Of a stretch of DNA of 64,000 nucleotides, positions 55,688 through 64,000 are shown in pieces. The first letter of the stretch is position 1. Each line of letters opens with the position of its first letter. The translations under genes were made by a program, and so were the position numbers. Below the pieces are notes generated by a model. The model made no database searches. It saw nothing but the letters and a program-made list of their open reading frames with translations, and was not told the DNA's origin. Origin of the DNA: Qingshengfaniella alkalisoli (lineage in GTDB: Bacteria > Pseudomonadota > Alphaproteobacteria > Rhodobacterales > Rhodobacteraceae); NCBI RefSeq assembly GCF_007855645.1, contig NZ_CP042263.1:62001-126000 (forward strand), read 5' to 3'.

Positions 55688-57202
55688 TCACTGCGACACA
55701 CGGCGAGGAAAGCGCTGGCGTTCCTCGACGACGTTCAAATCCATGTGGTTGCGCATATAGCGCTCTGATGCCTTTTGCAGCGGCTGGTAGTCCCAGGGGT
55801 AATAGCCGCCTTGGCGCAGGGCCTCGTAGACGACCCGGCGCCGCGCCTGGCTTTGGCGGACCTCGGCGTCGAAGCGATCAAGGTCCCATCGCGCCGCAGC
55901 TATGATGCGGAACCGGGCAAGTACCTCTGCACATTCGGGATCATCCGCGCGGTTCACGCGTTCATGCGGGTCGGCGGCCAGATCGAATAGCTGTTCGGGG
56001 TCCAGTGTACAGTTGGTGTACTTCCAGTGTACGTCCCGCAGACACACCATCGGCGCATATGACGCCTCCGCCGCGTATTCCATCGCAACGGGTGTTTCGC
56101 GCGCCCCGCCCCGGCCCAGATGGACCAGACTTTCACCGGTCGTCCATGGCGCGACCTCTGACATATCGACCCCGGCCAGATCACAAAGGGTAGGGCAGAC
56201 ATCGATATTCGATACCGGGTCTTGGACAAGTCCCGGTGTCATCGACGGGGCGCTGATCATCATCGGAACACGCGCAGAGCCTTCATAGAAAGACATCTTG
56301 AACCAAAGCCCGCGCTCGCCAAGCATGTCGCCGTGATCTGACACGAACAGGATGATGGCCTCTTGCCCTGTCGCGTCAAGCGCCTCCATCACCTCGCCGA
56401 TCTTGTCGTCCAGATAGGAAATATTCGCGAAATACGCCCGCCGTGACCGTCTGATGTCATCTTCGGTTATGTCGAAAGACCGCCAGTCATTGGCATCAAA
56501 GATGCGCCGGGAATGCGGGTCGTGATCTTCATACGCGATTGCAGGCACCTCCGGCAAAAGATGCTCGCAATCCTCGTAGAGATCCCAGTATTTCCGGCGC
56601 GCGACATAAGGATCATGCGGGTGCGTGAAGCTGACCGTCATGCACCATGGGCGCTCATCCGTGCCACGCGCAAGATCGTATACTTTCCGCGTCGCGTGGT
56701 AGGCGACTTCGTCGTCATACTCCATCTGGTTGGAAATCTCGGCGATCCCCGATCCCGTGACCGAACCCATATTGTGATACCACCAGTCGATCCGTTCGCC
56801 CGGCTTGCGATAGTCCGGCGTCCATCCGAAATCGGCTGGATAGATGTCGGTCGTCAGTCGCTCTTCGAATCCGTGAAGTTGGTCAGGGCCGACGAAATGC
56901 ATCTTGCCTGACAGGCAGGTCTGGTATCCGGCACGCCGCAGGTGGTGTGCGTAGGTCGGGATGTCAGAGGCAAACTCCGCCGCGTTGTCATAGACGCGTG
57001 TGCGGCTGGGAAGTTGACCCGACATGAAACTGGCGCGCCCTGGCGCGCAGAGCGGTGAGGCAGTGTAGCAGTTGCGGAACCGCGTGGACTTCGCCGCCAG
57101 CCGCTTCAGATTGGGAGCATGCAGCCAGTCGGCGGGGCCGTCGGGAAACAGCGTCCCGTTCAACTGATCGACCATGAAGATAAGTATGTTCGGCTGAGTC
57201 AT
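55688..57202 (-). CDS. betC: Choline-sulfatase
   Basis: Hydrolyses choline-O-sulfate to choline and sulfate. The 504-aa protein begins [21 protein letters not shown], with the metal-binding Asp at position 12. The sulfatase signature is [20 protein letters not shown], whose Cys52 is the residue converted to formylglycine. The second motif has [19 protein letters not shown], and the metal pair appears in [18 protein letters not shown] (near 285). The ATG at 57202 overlaps the betI stop (ATGA) and matches known BetC starts, so the extra eight upstream codons are not used. Confidence 0.94.
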   Translation of the reverse strand: MTQPNILIFMVDQLNGTLFPDGPADWLHAPNLKRLAAKSTRFRNCYTASPLCAPGRASFMSGQLPSRTRVYDNAAEFASDIPTYAHHLRRAGYQTCLSGKMHFVGPDQLHGFEERLTTDIYPADFGWTPDYRKPGERIDWWYHNMGSVTGSGIAEISNQMEYDDEVAYHATRKVYDLARGTDERPWCMTVSFTHPHDPYVARRKYWDLYEDCEHLLPEVPAIAYEDHDPHSRRIFDANDWRSFDITEDDIRRSRRAYFANISYLDDKIGEVMEALDATGQEAIILFVSDHGDMLGERGLWFKMSFYEGSARVPMMISAPSMTPGLVQDPVSNIDVCPTLCDLAGVDMSEVAPWTTGESLVHLGRGGARETPVAMEYAAEASYAPMVCLRDVHWKYTNCTLDPEQLFDLAADPHERVNRADDPECAEVLARFRIIAAARWDLDRFDAEVRQSQARRRVVYEALRQGGYYPWDYQPLQKASERYMRNHMDLNVVEERQRFPRRVSQ

Positions 57203-57786
57203 GTCACGAGATAGCGTTTCAGGCATAGGTCCAGATAGTCGTTTACAAGTTCTTCGGCTTCGAGCGGGTCCAGCGGTTCATCGCGGAGCGCCCTTCTGAT
57301 GTAGATTCCATCGATCAACGCCGCGATGCCCTGCGCCGCCTTCGGCGCGCCGGGTCCAAGCAGTGGTCGCAACTCGGCAACCAGATTCGATCTGAGTCGT
57401 CTTTGATAGACCCTAAGCAGCCGCGTCGCGTCGTCTGATTTTTGAGCAAGTACGTAGAAATTGAGCCACGCGCTTATCACGGCCGGTTGGAAATTCTGTT
57501 CGGAAAAGCTCGTGCGAATGATCGCCTCGATCCGTTTCCGAGGGTCATCAACCTTGGCCATCTCCGCCCGCACTTCCTTGCCGAATATCGTAAGGATGTG
57601 ACGCATCGAAGATAGGAACAGGTTGTTCTTGCTTCCAAAATAGTGGTGAGCGAGCGCACTGGACATGCCGGCGCTGCGCGCGATCTGACTGACAGTCACC
57701 TCAAGCGACCCCGTACGCCCGATCTCAGTGATCGTGGCGCGGATCAGGGCATCCTTGCGGATCGGCTCCATCCCAACTTTCGGCAT
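57199..57786 (-). CDS. betI: BetI-type TetR repressor
   Basis: Choline-responsive repressor (195 aa). The start MEPIRKDALIRATITEIGRTGSLEVTVSQIARSAGMS and SALAHHYFGSKNNLFLSSMRHIL are close to known BetI proteins. It is the first gene of the minus-strand bet unit and divergent from choX. A palindrome ATTGACTCGTCAAT in the 78-base gap is its probable binding site. Confidence 0.92.
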   Translation of the reverse strand: MPKVGMEPIRKDALIRATITEIGRTGSLEVTVSQIARSAGMSSALAHHYFGSKNNLFLSSMRHILTIFGKEVRAEMAKVDDPRKRIEAIIRTSFSEQNFQPAVISAWLNFYVLAQKSDDATRLLRVYQRRLRSNLVAELRPLLGPGAPKAAQGIAALIDGIYIRRALRDEPLDPLEAEELVNDYLDLCLKRYLVT

Positions 57787-57828
57787 AATTCCTCAAAACA
57801 GGTTGTATCTTTGCCTAATGTTGTTTTT

Positions 57829-57842
57829 ATTGACTCGTCAAT
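57829..57842. promoter_or_regulatory. Probable BetI operator
   Basis: ATTGAC/GTCAAT with a 2-base centre (TC) is a perfect inverted repeat between betI and choX, 22 bases ahead of the choX start and 42 bases ahead of betI. The ATTGA...TCAAT form agrees with described BetI sites. One bound dimer could control both directions. Confidence 0.7.
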
Positions 57843-57864
57843 CAAAAAAACAGGGACGCATTCT

Positions 57865-58782
57865 ATGTCTTTCAAAATTTCCGTTTCTGCGCTCGCGATA
57901 ATGCTGGCAGCAGGACAGGTCTCCGCCAATTGCGATAGCGTGTCCTTCTCGGATGTGGGGTGGACGGATATCACGACCACGACCTCTGCCACGAAGCAGG
58001 TCGTGGAAGCGCTCGGTTACGATGTCGACGTGAAGGTGCTGTCTGTGCCGGTGACGTTCTCGTCGCTTGAAAGCGATGATATCGATGTCTTTCTGGGCAA
58101 CTGGATTCCCGCGCAAAATGGTGCCATCAAACCGTATCTCGATAGCGGCGAGGTCGAGCAGGTTCGGGTCAATCTCGAAGGGACCAAGTACACGCTTGCC
58201 GTGCCGACCTATGCCTATGAGGCCGGGCTGCAAAGCTACGCAGACATTCACAAGTTTCGTGACGAGCTTGACGAAAAGATCTACGGAATTGAGCCTGGCA
58301 ATGAAGGCAACGTCTATCTCGTCAGCCTGATCGAAGAAAACAAGTTCGACCTTGAAGGGTTCGAAGTCGTTGAAAGCTCCGAGCAAGGAATGCTCGCACA
58401 GGTTCGTCGCCTTTATGACGATGAAGAACCCGTCGTCTTCCTGGGTTGGGAACCTCACCCGATGAACGCGAACTTTGACCTGGAATATCTGCCGGGCGGC
58501 GAGGACTTCTTCGGTGGTGAAGGCGTGGTCTACACCACGACCCGGAAAGGTTTCAGCGAGGAATGTCCGAACCTTGGGAAGCTGCTTCAGAATCTCGAAT
58601 TCACGTTGCCGATGGAAAACGAAATCATGGGCAGAATTCTGGATGATGGCGAAGATGCAGATGATGCCACCATGGAATGGATGATGGCCAACCCAGAAAT
58701 TCTGGACGGCTGGCTTGACGGTGTGACCACAGTAGACGGCAATCCTGGATTGCCCGCCGTCAAAGAGGCCTTCGGTCTGTAA
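57865..58782 (+). CDS. choX: Choline ABC transporter substrate-binding protein
   Basis: Periplasmic choline receptor (305 aa). The signal peptide is MSFKISVSALAIMLAAGQVSA, cut before NCDSV. Mature sequence shows VSFSDVGWTDITTTTSATKQVVEALGY, then DDIDVFLGNWIPAQ (aromatic cage region), GIEPGNEGN and VFLGWEPHPMN, all as in ChoX/ProX-type proteins. The open frame continues far upstream through betI on the other strand, so the ATG at 57865, after CAGGGA, is chosen. It is the first gene of choXWV. Confidence 0.93.
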   Translation: MSFKISVSALAIMLAAGQVSANCDSVSFSDVGWTDITTTTSATKQVVEALGYDVDVKVLSVPVTFSSLESDDIDVFLGNWIPAQNGAIKPYLDSGEVEQVRVNLEGTKYTLAVPTYAYEAGLQSYADIHKFRDELDEKIYGIEPGNEGNVYLVSLIEENKFDLEGFEVVESSEQGMLAQVRRLYDDEEPVVFLGWEPHPMNANFDLEYLPGGEDFFGGEGVVYTTTRKGFSEECPNLGKLLQNLEFTLPMENEIMGRILDDGEDADDATMEWMMANPEILDGWLDGVTTVDGNPGLPAVKEAFGL

Positions 58783-58789
58783 TCTCCTT

Positions 58790-58811
58790 GGGGCCGCCGC
58801 CTGGCGGCCCC
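58790..58811 (+). terminator. Strong stem-loop between choX and choW
   Basis: GGGGCCGCC and GGCGGCCCC form a perfect 9-bp stem with a GCCT loop, 7 bases after the choX stop. It lacks a clear T-run, so it more likely protects the choX mRNA 3' end or attenuates transcription than fully terminates it, giving more binding protein than permease. Confidence 0.7.
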
Positions 58812-58836
58812 GCTTCCATTTCAGAAGGAGCAACAG

Positions 58837-59670
58837 ATGGAATGGCTAACCGAGACGAAGATCCCGGTCGGCAAGACCGCGAGTGATATATTTGACTGGT
58901 TACAAGACAACGGGTCGGCGTTTTTTGATGGATTGGCGGCGGTCATGGAATGGCTGATCGATGGAATTCTATGGATCTTGCAGACCCCCCATCCGCTGAT
59001 GGTTGTTGCGGTTTTCGTCGGGATCACGTGGTTCATTCATAAAAGCTGGAAGATGTGCCTGTTCGTCGGGCTCGGCTTTCTCTTCATTCTCAATCAGGGA
59101 TACTGGGAAGAAACGACGGAGAGCCTGACCCTTGTGCTATCCTCTTGTGCCGTCTGCATGGCAATCGGCGTGCCGATCGGAATCGTCGCCGCCCATCGTC
59201 CGAAACTGTATCGCGCGATGCGACCGGTTCTGGACTTGATGCAGACGCTTCCGACTTTTGTCTACCTGATCCCGGCGATCGTCTTTTTCGGCATTGGAAT
59301 GGTACCTGGGCTGATCGCGACGGTTATCTTCGTACTGCCAGCGCCCATTCGGCTAACGCATTTGGGAATATCTTCTACACCGACGCCGTTACTGGAAGCC
59401 GCTGACGCCTTTGGAGCGACCGCCGGACAGAAACTCTGGAAAGTCGAACTGCCCTACGCGGCGCCGCAAATCATGACGGGGCTGAACCAAACGATCATGT
59501 TGTCCCTGTCGATGGTGGTCATAGCTGCCCTCGTCGGTGCTGACGGTCTGGGTGTGCCAGTTGTTCGCGCGCTGAACCAGGTGAACACGGCACTGGGTTT
59601 TGAAAGTGGTTTTATCATTGTCGTCGTCGCGATCATGCTTGACCGAATTCTACGGGTGGAACGCAAATGA
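58837..59670 (+). CDS. choW: Choline ABC transporter permease
   Basis: Membrane subunit (277 aa) of the ProW/OpuAB type with six or so segments. It has the binding-protein-dependent motif EAADAFGATAGQKLWKVELPYAAPQIMTG near residue 188. The early GIPIG-like AIGVPIGIVAAHRPKLYRAMRPVLDLMQTLPTFVYLIP is diagnostic of the choline/betaine permease family. It overlaps choV by 4 bases (ATGA). Confidence 0.93.
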   Translation: MEWLTETKIPVGKTASDIFDWLQDNGSAFFDGLAAVMEWLIDGILWILQTPHPLMVVAVFVGITWFIHKSWKMCLFVGLGFLFILNQGYWEETTESLTLVLSSCAVCMAIGVPIGIVAAHRPKLYRAMRPVLDLMQTLPTFVYLIPAIVFFGIGMVPGLIATVIFVLPAPIRLTHLGISSTPTPLLEAADAFGATAGQKLWKVELPYAAPQIMTGLNQTIMLSLSMVVIAALVGADGLGVPVVRALNQVNTALGFESGFIIVVVAIMLDRILRVERK

Positions 59671-60692
59671 CAGCAGTCGTCTTCGATAACGTCTCGATCG
59701 TTTTTGGCAACAAGCCGCAGATCGCCTTGCCCTTGATGGATCAGGGGCAGGACCGCGCGGAAGTCAAGGAAGCAACTGAGCAGGTTCTCGGCGTGCACAA
59801 CTGTTCGCTAACGGTGGAAGAGGGCGAGATACTCGTTCTGATGGGTCTTTCCGGCTCTGGGAAGTCGACTCTTTTGCGTGCCGTGAACGGGCTGAACCCG
59901 GTGGTGCGCGGTCGCGTGCTGGTCAATGATGGCAACGAGATGGCCGACGTGACCAATGCCTCAGATGCCACTTTGCGGCATCTGAGGCAAAAGCGTGTTG
60001 CGATGGTGTTCCAGCAGTTTGGACTTCTTCCATGGCGGAGCGTGCGTGAGAATGTCGGGCTGGGGCTGGAGTTGGCGGGTTTGCCTGCGAAAGAACGCGA
60101 TGCCCAGGTGGAGCAGCAACTTGACCTTGTCGGTCTATCCGATTGGGCTGACCGTCCCGTAAGCGATCTGTCGGGTGGGATGCAGCAGCGTGTCGGTCTT
60201 GCGCGTGCGTTCGCGACCGAGGCGCCGATCTTGCTGATGGATGAACCCTTTTCGGCCCTTGACCCGCTGATCCGAAACCGTCTTCAGGACGAATTGCTTG
60301 AATTGCAGCGGAAACTGGGGCGCACAATCATCTTCGTCAGCCATGATCTGGATGAAGCATTTAAGCTGGGTGACAGGATTGCCATCATGGACGGCGGACG
60401 TATCGTGCAATGTGGCACGCCGCAGGAAATTTTCACTGACCCAGCAACCGATTATGTTGCGGATTTCGTCGCGCACATGAACCCGCTCGGCGTCTTGCGG
60501 GCAAGCGATGTGCTGGAGCCGCCGACCGATGATGACTTTGCCGCGACGGTCGAACTGGATGCAAGCATTCAGGAGGTCATGCAAGCCGCCCATGATGTGC
60601 ATGCGCCAGTGGCTGTCGAGAAGGATGGCAAGCTGGTCGGACGCATAACCCGTAACGGGATTCTTGGGAAACTGCTTGATCCTAGACAATAG
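59667..60692 (+). CDS. choV: Choline ABC transporter ATP-binding protein
   Basis: ATPase (341 aa) of the ProV class. It has a slightly extended N-terminus (FDNVSIVFGNKPQIALPLMD), Walker [19 protein letters not shown] near residue 55, the glycine-betaine transporter loop FQQFGLLPWRSVRENVGLGLEL, signature SDLSGGMQQRVGLARAFA and Walker B ILLMDEPFSALD. A C-terminal CBS-like segment (about 285-340, VAVEKDGKLVGRITRNGIL) is retained and may sense ionic strength. It is the last gene of the unit. Confidence 0.93.
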   Translation: MTAVVFDNVSIVFGNKPQIALPLMDQGQDRAEVKEATEQVLGVHNCSLTVEEGEILVLMGLSGSGKSTLLRAVNGLNPVVRGRVLVNDGNEMADVTNASDATLRHLRQKRVAMVFQQFGLLPWRSVRENVGLGLELAGLPAKERDAQVEQQLDLVGLSDWADRPVSDLSGGMQQRVGLARAFATEAPILLMDEPFSALDPLIRNRLQDELLELQRKLGRTIIFVSHDLDEAFKLGDRIAIMDGGRIVQCGTPQEIFTDPATDYVADFVAHMNPLGVLRASDVLEPPTDDDFAATVELDASIQEVMQAAHDVHAPVAVEKDGKLVGRITRNGILGKLLDPRQ

Positions 60693-60729
60693 CATGGCTC
60701 CCGTGAAGCACGGGGTCCCTATGATCGAC

Positions 60730-60761
60730 ACAGGGTAGGCGCGACTTGGCGCTTACCCTGT
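60730..60761 (+). terminator. Terminator-like hairpin after choV
   Basis: ACAGGGTAGGCGC (60730-60742) pairs with GCGCTTACCCTGT (60749-60761) around a GACTTG loop, 13 bp with one G-T. It is 37 bases after the choV stop. Only a short CTCTT follows, so termination may be factor-assisted. Confidence 0.65.
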
Positions 60762-61017
60762 CTCTTCGCGGCCCGGTTACGGCGTGACGACAACTGATGG
60801 CCATGCCTGTTAACGGTGCCTTGTGGCAATGGCGGGCTCGGGAAACACCTGCTCGCTATGGTGGTTCTAGTGCAGTGCGGCTCGGAGATGTTTGATATAA
60901 TAAAGCTATATCAATATCTTAGCTATCTTGCTTGACGATCAGATGGCGCAACTCCATGTTGGGGCCGATCTGGCGGCGGGCTGTTCGGCCGCCGAGATAG
61001 GATATTTGGGGGAAACG
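60762..61017 (+). promoter_or_regulatory. Promoter region of the polar amino-acid importer
   Basis: A perfect TATAAT (60896-60901) lies in A+T-rich sequence about 115 bases ahead of the binding-protein gene. It is part of an inverted repeat GATATA (60894-60899) / TATATC (60907-60912), a possible operator. No good -35 was found at the proper spacing. No regulator gene accompanies the importer. Confidence 0.45.
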
Positions 61018-61770
61018 ATGAAAACGCTATTCAAGACTATCGCTCTTTGTGCGACGACCAGCCTGTCGTTCAGTGCGGTTGCTTATGCGGACACGGCGAA
61101 AGTAGTTACGGATCCAAGCTTTGTCCCGTTCGAGATGATGGACCAGGACACCGGCGAGATGACCGGTTTTGACATGGATATCATCCGTGAGCTTGCCGAT
61201 CGTGCGGGTTTTGAGATCGAAATCAATACGATGGACTTCAACGGCATCATTCCTGCGGTTCAAACCGGCAGCGTAGATATCGCGATTGCGGGCATCACGA
61301 TCACGGATGAACGCTCTGAGATCGTCGATTTTTCTGACCCGTATTATGACAGCGGCCTGAAAATCCTCGTCGGTGCCAATCAGGATGATGTGGAAAGCAT
61401 CGAGGATTTGGAAGGAATGACGATTGGCACGAAGATCGGTTCCACCAGCTTCGACTACCTGACCGAGACGCTTGGCGATACTGCGACCATTACGCCCTAT
61501 CCGGGGTCGAGCGATATGTATATGGCTTTGCTGGGTGGCAGCGTCGACGCAGTGTTCTATGACGCTCCCAATGTCGGGTACTTCGCGCAAACCCGCGGTG
61601 AAGGTCGCGTGAAAGTCGTGGGCCCGCTTTACGAAGGGCAGCAGTACGGCATCGCCTTTGTCAAAGGCAGCGAACTGGTCGATCCGGTGAACGAAGCGCT
61701 GGCCGCGATGCGCGAAGACGGGACATATGACGAGATCCACACCAAGTGGTTCGGGTCCAGCAGCAATTAA
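61018..61770 (+). CDS. Polar amino-acid ABC transporter binding protein
   Basis: Family 3 periplasmic receptor (250 aa). It has a signal peptide ending SAVAYA before DTAKVV. The ligand-binding fold shows [30 protein letters not shown]-type start, [22 protein letters not shown] (near residue 90) and [13 protein letters not shown]. The ATG at 61018 follows a GGGGGAA site; the frame is open further upstream. Acid ligands, glutamine or a related polar compound are all possible. No gene symbol is assigned because the substrate is unknown. Confidence 0.88.
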   Translation: MKTLFKTIALCATTSLSFSAVAYADTAKVVTDPSFVPFEMMDQDTGEMTGFDMDIIRELADRAGFEIEINTMDFNGIIPAVQTGSVDIAIAGITITDERSEIVDFSDPYYDSGLKILVGANQDDVESIEDLEGMTIGTKIGSTSFDYLTETLGDTATITPYPGSSDMYMALLGGSVDAVFYDAPNVGYFAQTRGEGRVKVVGPLYEGQQYGIAFVKGSELVDPVNEALAAMREDGTYDEIHTKWFGSSSN

Positions 61771-61807
61771 GATGTTTGGCGCCGTTCGGCGCATGAAAGA
61801 AAGTGAG

Positions 61808-61838
61808 CTGTTCAGGTTGGTGCGACCGGCCTGAACAG
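61808..61838 (+). terminator. Long stem-loop between the binding-protein and permease genes
   Basis: CTGTTCAGGTTGGT pairs with ACCGGCCTGAACAG (14 bp, two T-G pairs in the middle) around a GCG loop. It is 38 bases after the binding-protein stop and 41 before the permease start. Like the stems after choX and tctC it should favour binding-protein mRNA. Confidence 0.65.
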
Positions 61839-61878
61839 TGTCGCGTTTAGTCGATAAAGCATTCCGGAGCCTCTCCCG

Positions 61879-62550
61879 TTGGATCTTACATTTCAGTTTG
61901 ACTGGCAGGCGGCATTTGCCTCCATCCCTTATCTTCTCAAAGGCGTCCCATATACGCTGCTGATCTCGTTCGGCGGGCTTGCCATCGGTTTCGTCATCGG
62001 CATCGTGTTCGGCTTGATGCGTATAAGCGCCCATCCATGGCTGCGCTGGCCCGCGGTAGCCTATATCGAGGTGTTTCGCGGCACGCCGGTGCTCGTTCAG
62101 GTGCTTTTCATCTTCTACGGTCTGCCGCAGCTGTTGGGCGGCCCGATTGACGCCCTGACGGCGGGCATAGCAGCGATCGCCGTTAACTCCGGCGCGTATA
62201 TTTCCGAGATCGTGCGGGGTGGGGTGCAGTCCATCGCTGTCGGTCAAAGCGAGGCGGGGCTATCACTTGGGCTGTCAAAAACGCAAACCTTCCGATACGT
62301 GATCTGGCCTCAGAGTTTCCGTCGCATGATCCCGGCGCTCGGCAACCAGTGTATCATCAGCATCAAGGATACGTCGCTGTTTGCCGTCATCGGCGTAGGG
62401 GAACTGGTGCGGCAGGGACAGATCTACATCGCCACGACGTTTACAGCACTTGAAGTCTATCTGATGGTCGCGCTCATCTATCTGGCGATCACGCTGACAC
62501 TATCCATTCTGTTGCGCACGCTGGAAAGCAAAGGGCTGGTCGGACAATGA
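61879..62550 (+). CDS. Polar amino-acid ABC transporter permease
   Basis: A 223-aa HisM/GlnP-type permease with about five membrane segments. Motifs are [26 protein letters not shown] near residue 58 and the EAA-type loop [34 protein letters not shown] near 130. The only plausible start is a TTG at 61879 with a weak GGAG upstream; no ATG or GTG gives the expected N-terminus ([12 protein letters not shown]). A single permease gene implies a homodimer. Confidence 0.88.
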   Translation: MDLTFQFDWQAAFASIPYLLKGVPYTLLISFGGLAIGFVIGIVFGLMRISAHPWLRWPAVAYIEVFRGTPVLVQVLFIFYGLPQLLGGPIDALTAGIAAIAVNSGAYISEIVRGGVQSIAVGQSEAGLSLGLSKTQTFRYVIWPQSFRRMIPALGNQCIISIKDTSLFAVIGVGELVRQGQIYIATTFTALEVYLMVALIYLAITLTLSILLRTLESKGLVGQ

Positions 62551-63323
62551 CACACCAGAATAAATCACGGCCCGAAGGCCAGCCCATCGTGCGTATGGAA
62601 AAGCTGAACAAGCATTTCGGTGACTTGCATGTTCTCAACGATATCGACCTTGAAGTTACACCCGGCGAGGTGGTCGTAATCATCGGAGCCAGTGGTTCGG
62701 GCAAATCCACGTTGATCCGCTGCATCAACGGGCTGGAGGAATTCCAGAAGGGTTTTCTTGAGGTTGACGGCAACCAGTTGGAACCCCATGGCAAGGCCAG
62801 CCGTGCACTGCGCCAGATCCGCACCGAGGTGGGGATGGTGTTTCAGCAGTTCAACCTGTTCCCGCATTTAAGCGTGCAGGACAATGTGACGCTCGCGCCG
62901 ACCAAGGTCCGCCATGCCAGCCCCGATGACGCACACAAGACCGCGCTGAAGTTGCTAGAACGCGTCGGTATCGCTGATCAGGCGGAAAAGTTCCCGTCGC
63001 AACTGTCGGGCGGTCAGCAGCAGCGTGTCGCCTTGAGCAGAGCTTTGGCGATGGAGCCGAAGCTGATGCTGTTCGATGAGCCGACCTCGGCGCTTGATCC
63101 CGAAATGATTGGTGAAGTGCTGGACGCGATGCGCGAACTTGCGCGCGATGGCATGACAATGATCATCGTCACCCACGAGATGGGATTTGCCCGCGAAGTG
63201 GCGGACCGGGTGATTTACATCCATAAGGGCGAGATCGTGGAACAAGGGACGCCCGAGCAGGTCTTCGACAACCCGCAGCATGAGCGTACCCGTAGCTTCT
63301 TGGCGCGTGTTCTCCGGCACTAG
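62547..63323 (+). CDS. Polar amino-acid ABC transporter ATPase
   Basis: A 258-aa GlnQ/HisP-type subunit. Walker A is [18 protein letters not shown], followed by [24 protein letters not shown], signature [21 protein letters not shown], Walker [16 protein letters not shown] and the switch His in [14 protein letters not shown]. It overlaps the permease by 4 bases (ATGA) and completes the importer. Confidence 0.92.
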   Translation: MTHQNKSRPEGQPIVRMEKLNKHFGDLHVLNDIDLEVTPGEVVVIIGASGSGKSTLIRCINGLEEFQKGFLEVDGNQLEPHGKASRALRQIRTEVGMVFQQFNLFPHLSVQDNVTLAPTKVRHASPDDAHKTALKLLERVGIADQAEKFPSQLSGGQQQRVALSRALAMEPKLMLFDEPTSALDPEMIGEVLDAMRELARDGMTMIIVTHEMGFAREVADRVIYIHKGEIVEQGTPEQVFDNPQHERTRSFLARVLRH

Positions 63324-63391
63324 GTCGGGATAATTTCTGGTAGGCTCGGACCCGCCGTCCAGCGCTGGTGTCAGCAAATATAGTACTATGT

Positions 63392-63765
63392 TTCGATGAA
63401 GCCGTTGTCGGTTGGCTTTCCGGGCCGCGAGAACTCCAGCGCCACATCGTTGGCATAGGCCTCATAAGTTCAGGTCGCGGGGGATGAATTCGCCGCCCTG
63501 GTCGACTCGTACCGTGATCGGGTAATCTACCCGCGCAGACGCTTTCCAGCTTTTCGACCACGTCTTCGCCCCGATAGCTGAACCGGGGTCTCCCGCTGGA
63601 CAGAAGCGCGAATGGGTGTCCACCACCCTCAGCTTCTTTCCCAAAGCGAACTGATCGTGAACACAGTCTATCGCCCGGACATCATTTGGTCCTCTCCCAG
63701 CCAGGAAAGCTGAGCCGAAAACTCCAGCTTCAAACGATCCAGTTTTCAGGGGGCAGAGCAACTCA
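63392..63765 (-). mobile_element. Internally deleted IS3-family remnant
   Basis: On the minus strand, degraded OrfB integrase sequence is spread over three frames: VVDTHSRFCPA, FSYRGEDVVEKLE, ITVRVDQGGEF and then AYANDVALEFSRPGKPTDNGFIE, where similarity ends at about 63392. At the other end TGAGTTGCTCTGCCCCCTG with GAAAACTGG resembles an IS3-type terminal repeat joined almost directly to the middle of OrfB. OrfA and most of OrfB's front are missing. Confidence 0.7.
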
Positions 63766-64000
63766 CGGTGAGCGTGGCGTGTCGGCGCATTCACCGGGGT
63801 GATCGCTATACTTGTGGTAGGCATACAGGTGCACAGCGGCGGCAAGCGGGGCGTCCTGCGAAGCCAGTTTTTCAAACATGTCAACGCCGTTAACGTCGGT
63901 ATATAGCTGCTTGATCATGGCTTCAGCCAAAAGGGTGCGCGAGACATTCATGCGATCCATGATGAAGTTCAGGATTACTGTTTTCTCGCCGGTTGACAGA
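63763..64000 (-). CDS. Unrecognised protein, C-terminal part only (starts beyond the window)
   Basis: The frame is open to the right-hand window edge (LSTGEKTVILNFIMDRMNVSR...). It reads LLAEAMIKQLYTDVNGVDMFEKLA and VHLYAYHKYSDHPGE before ending ECADTPRSP-stop. The last eight or so residues and the stop codon TGA coincide with the end of the IS3 remnant, so the native C-terminus may have been replaced. I do not recognise the family. An internal ATG at 63960 would give only 65 aa and is less likely as the true start. Confidence 0.45.
   Translation of the reverse strand, partial: LSTGEKTVILNFIMDRMNVSRTLLAEAMIKQLYTDVNGVDMFEKLASQDAPLAAAVHLYAYHKYSDHPGECADTPRSP

Overview
The window reads as alphaproteobacterial DNA, most likely from the Rhodobacterales (Roseobacter group). 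Support for this comes from the dense GC-rich coding, the tetrameric sarcosine oxidase genes, a betI-betC-betB-betA plus choXWV choline-O-sulfate locus, a TctABC-type transporter and many ABC importers with periplasmic binding proteins. The assignment is inferred from gene content, not from a marker gene. No rRNA, tRNA or CRISPR array was seen.

Layout. 1-3435: end of a sarcosine oxidase operon (soxA, entering from outside the window, and soxG). 3616-19609, all on the minus strand: a 16-kb array of seven genes with little or no intergenic space. It runs from an extremely repetitive acidic/Gly-Ala protein, through a 733-residue companion, a type I secretion ABC transporter and its HlyD adaptor, to three large helical proteins of unknown family. 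A LuxR-type regulator is divergent from it, followed by a small HEPN-like protein. This is the strongest candidate for an undescribed system: a dedicated type I secretion island with unusual cargo. 21634-26552: an amidoligase / class I glutamine amidotransferase pair, an MFS exporter with a fused C-terminal domain, a CHAP-domain lipoprotein and a ThuA-like protein. 27331-32938: a spermidine/putrescine-type ABC importer (ATPase, two permeases, binding protein) followed by an amidohydrolase. 33004-41127: a flavoprotein, a LacI regulator and a TctABC transporter, divergent from an IlvD/Edd-type sugar-acid dehydratase and an RraA-type aldolase; two copies of a TGTATGCG palindrome sit in the shared promoter region. 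41199-45000: an unusual four-gene operon holding a serine acetyltransferase-like protein, MurA and MurB homologues and a family 2 glycosyltransferase. 45347-49630: proline metabolism (putA, proC). 49935-52410: a TetR regulator and an enoyl-CoA hydratase gene cut by an IS5-family element, with the same 16-bp operator on both sides of the damaged locus. 52536-60692: conversion of choline-O-sulfate and choline to glycine betaine (betA, betB, betC, betI) and high-affinity choline uptake (choXWV). 61018-63323: a polar amino-acid ABC importer. 63392-64000: an internally deleted IS3 remnant and the end of an unrecognised gene.

How the parts fit together. Much of the window is scavenging of small marine-type nitrogen and carbon compounds: choline sulfate to choline to betaine, with sarcosine, further down the betaine demethylation route, handled by the sox genes; also proline, polyamines and sugar acids. 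These are interleaved with cell-surface or secretion functions (the type I secretion island and the mur-like operon). Start codons were moved from the longest open frame wherever a Shine-Dalgarno site, signal peptide or family length argued for it.
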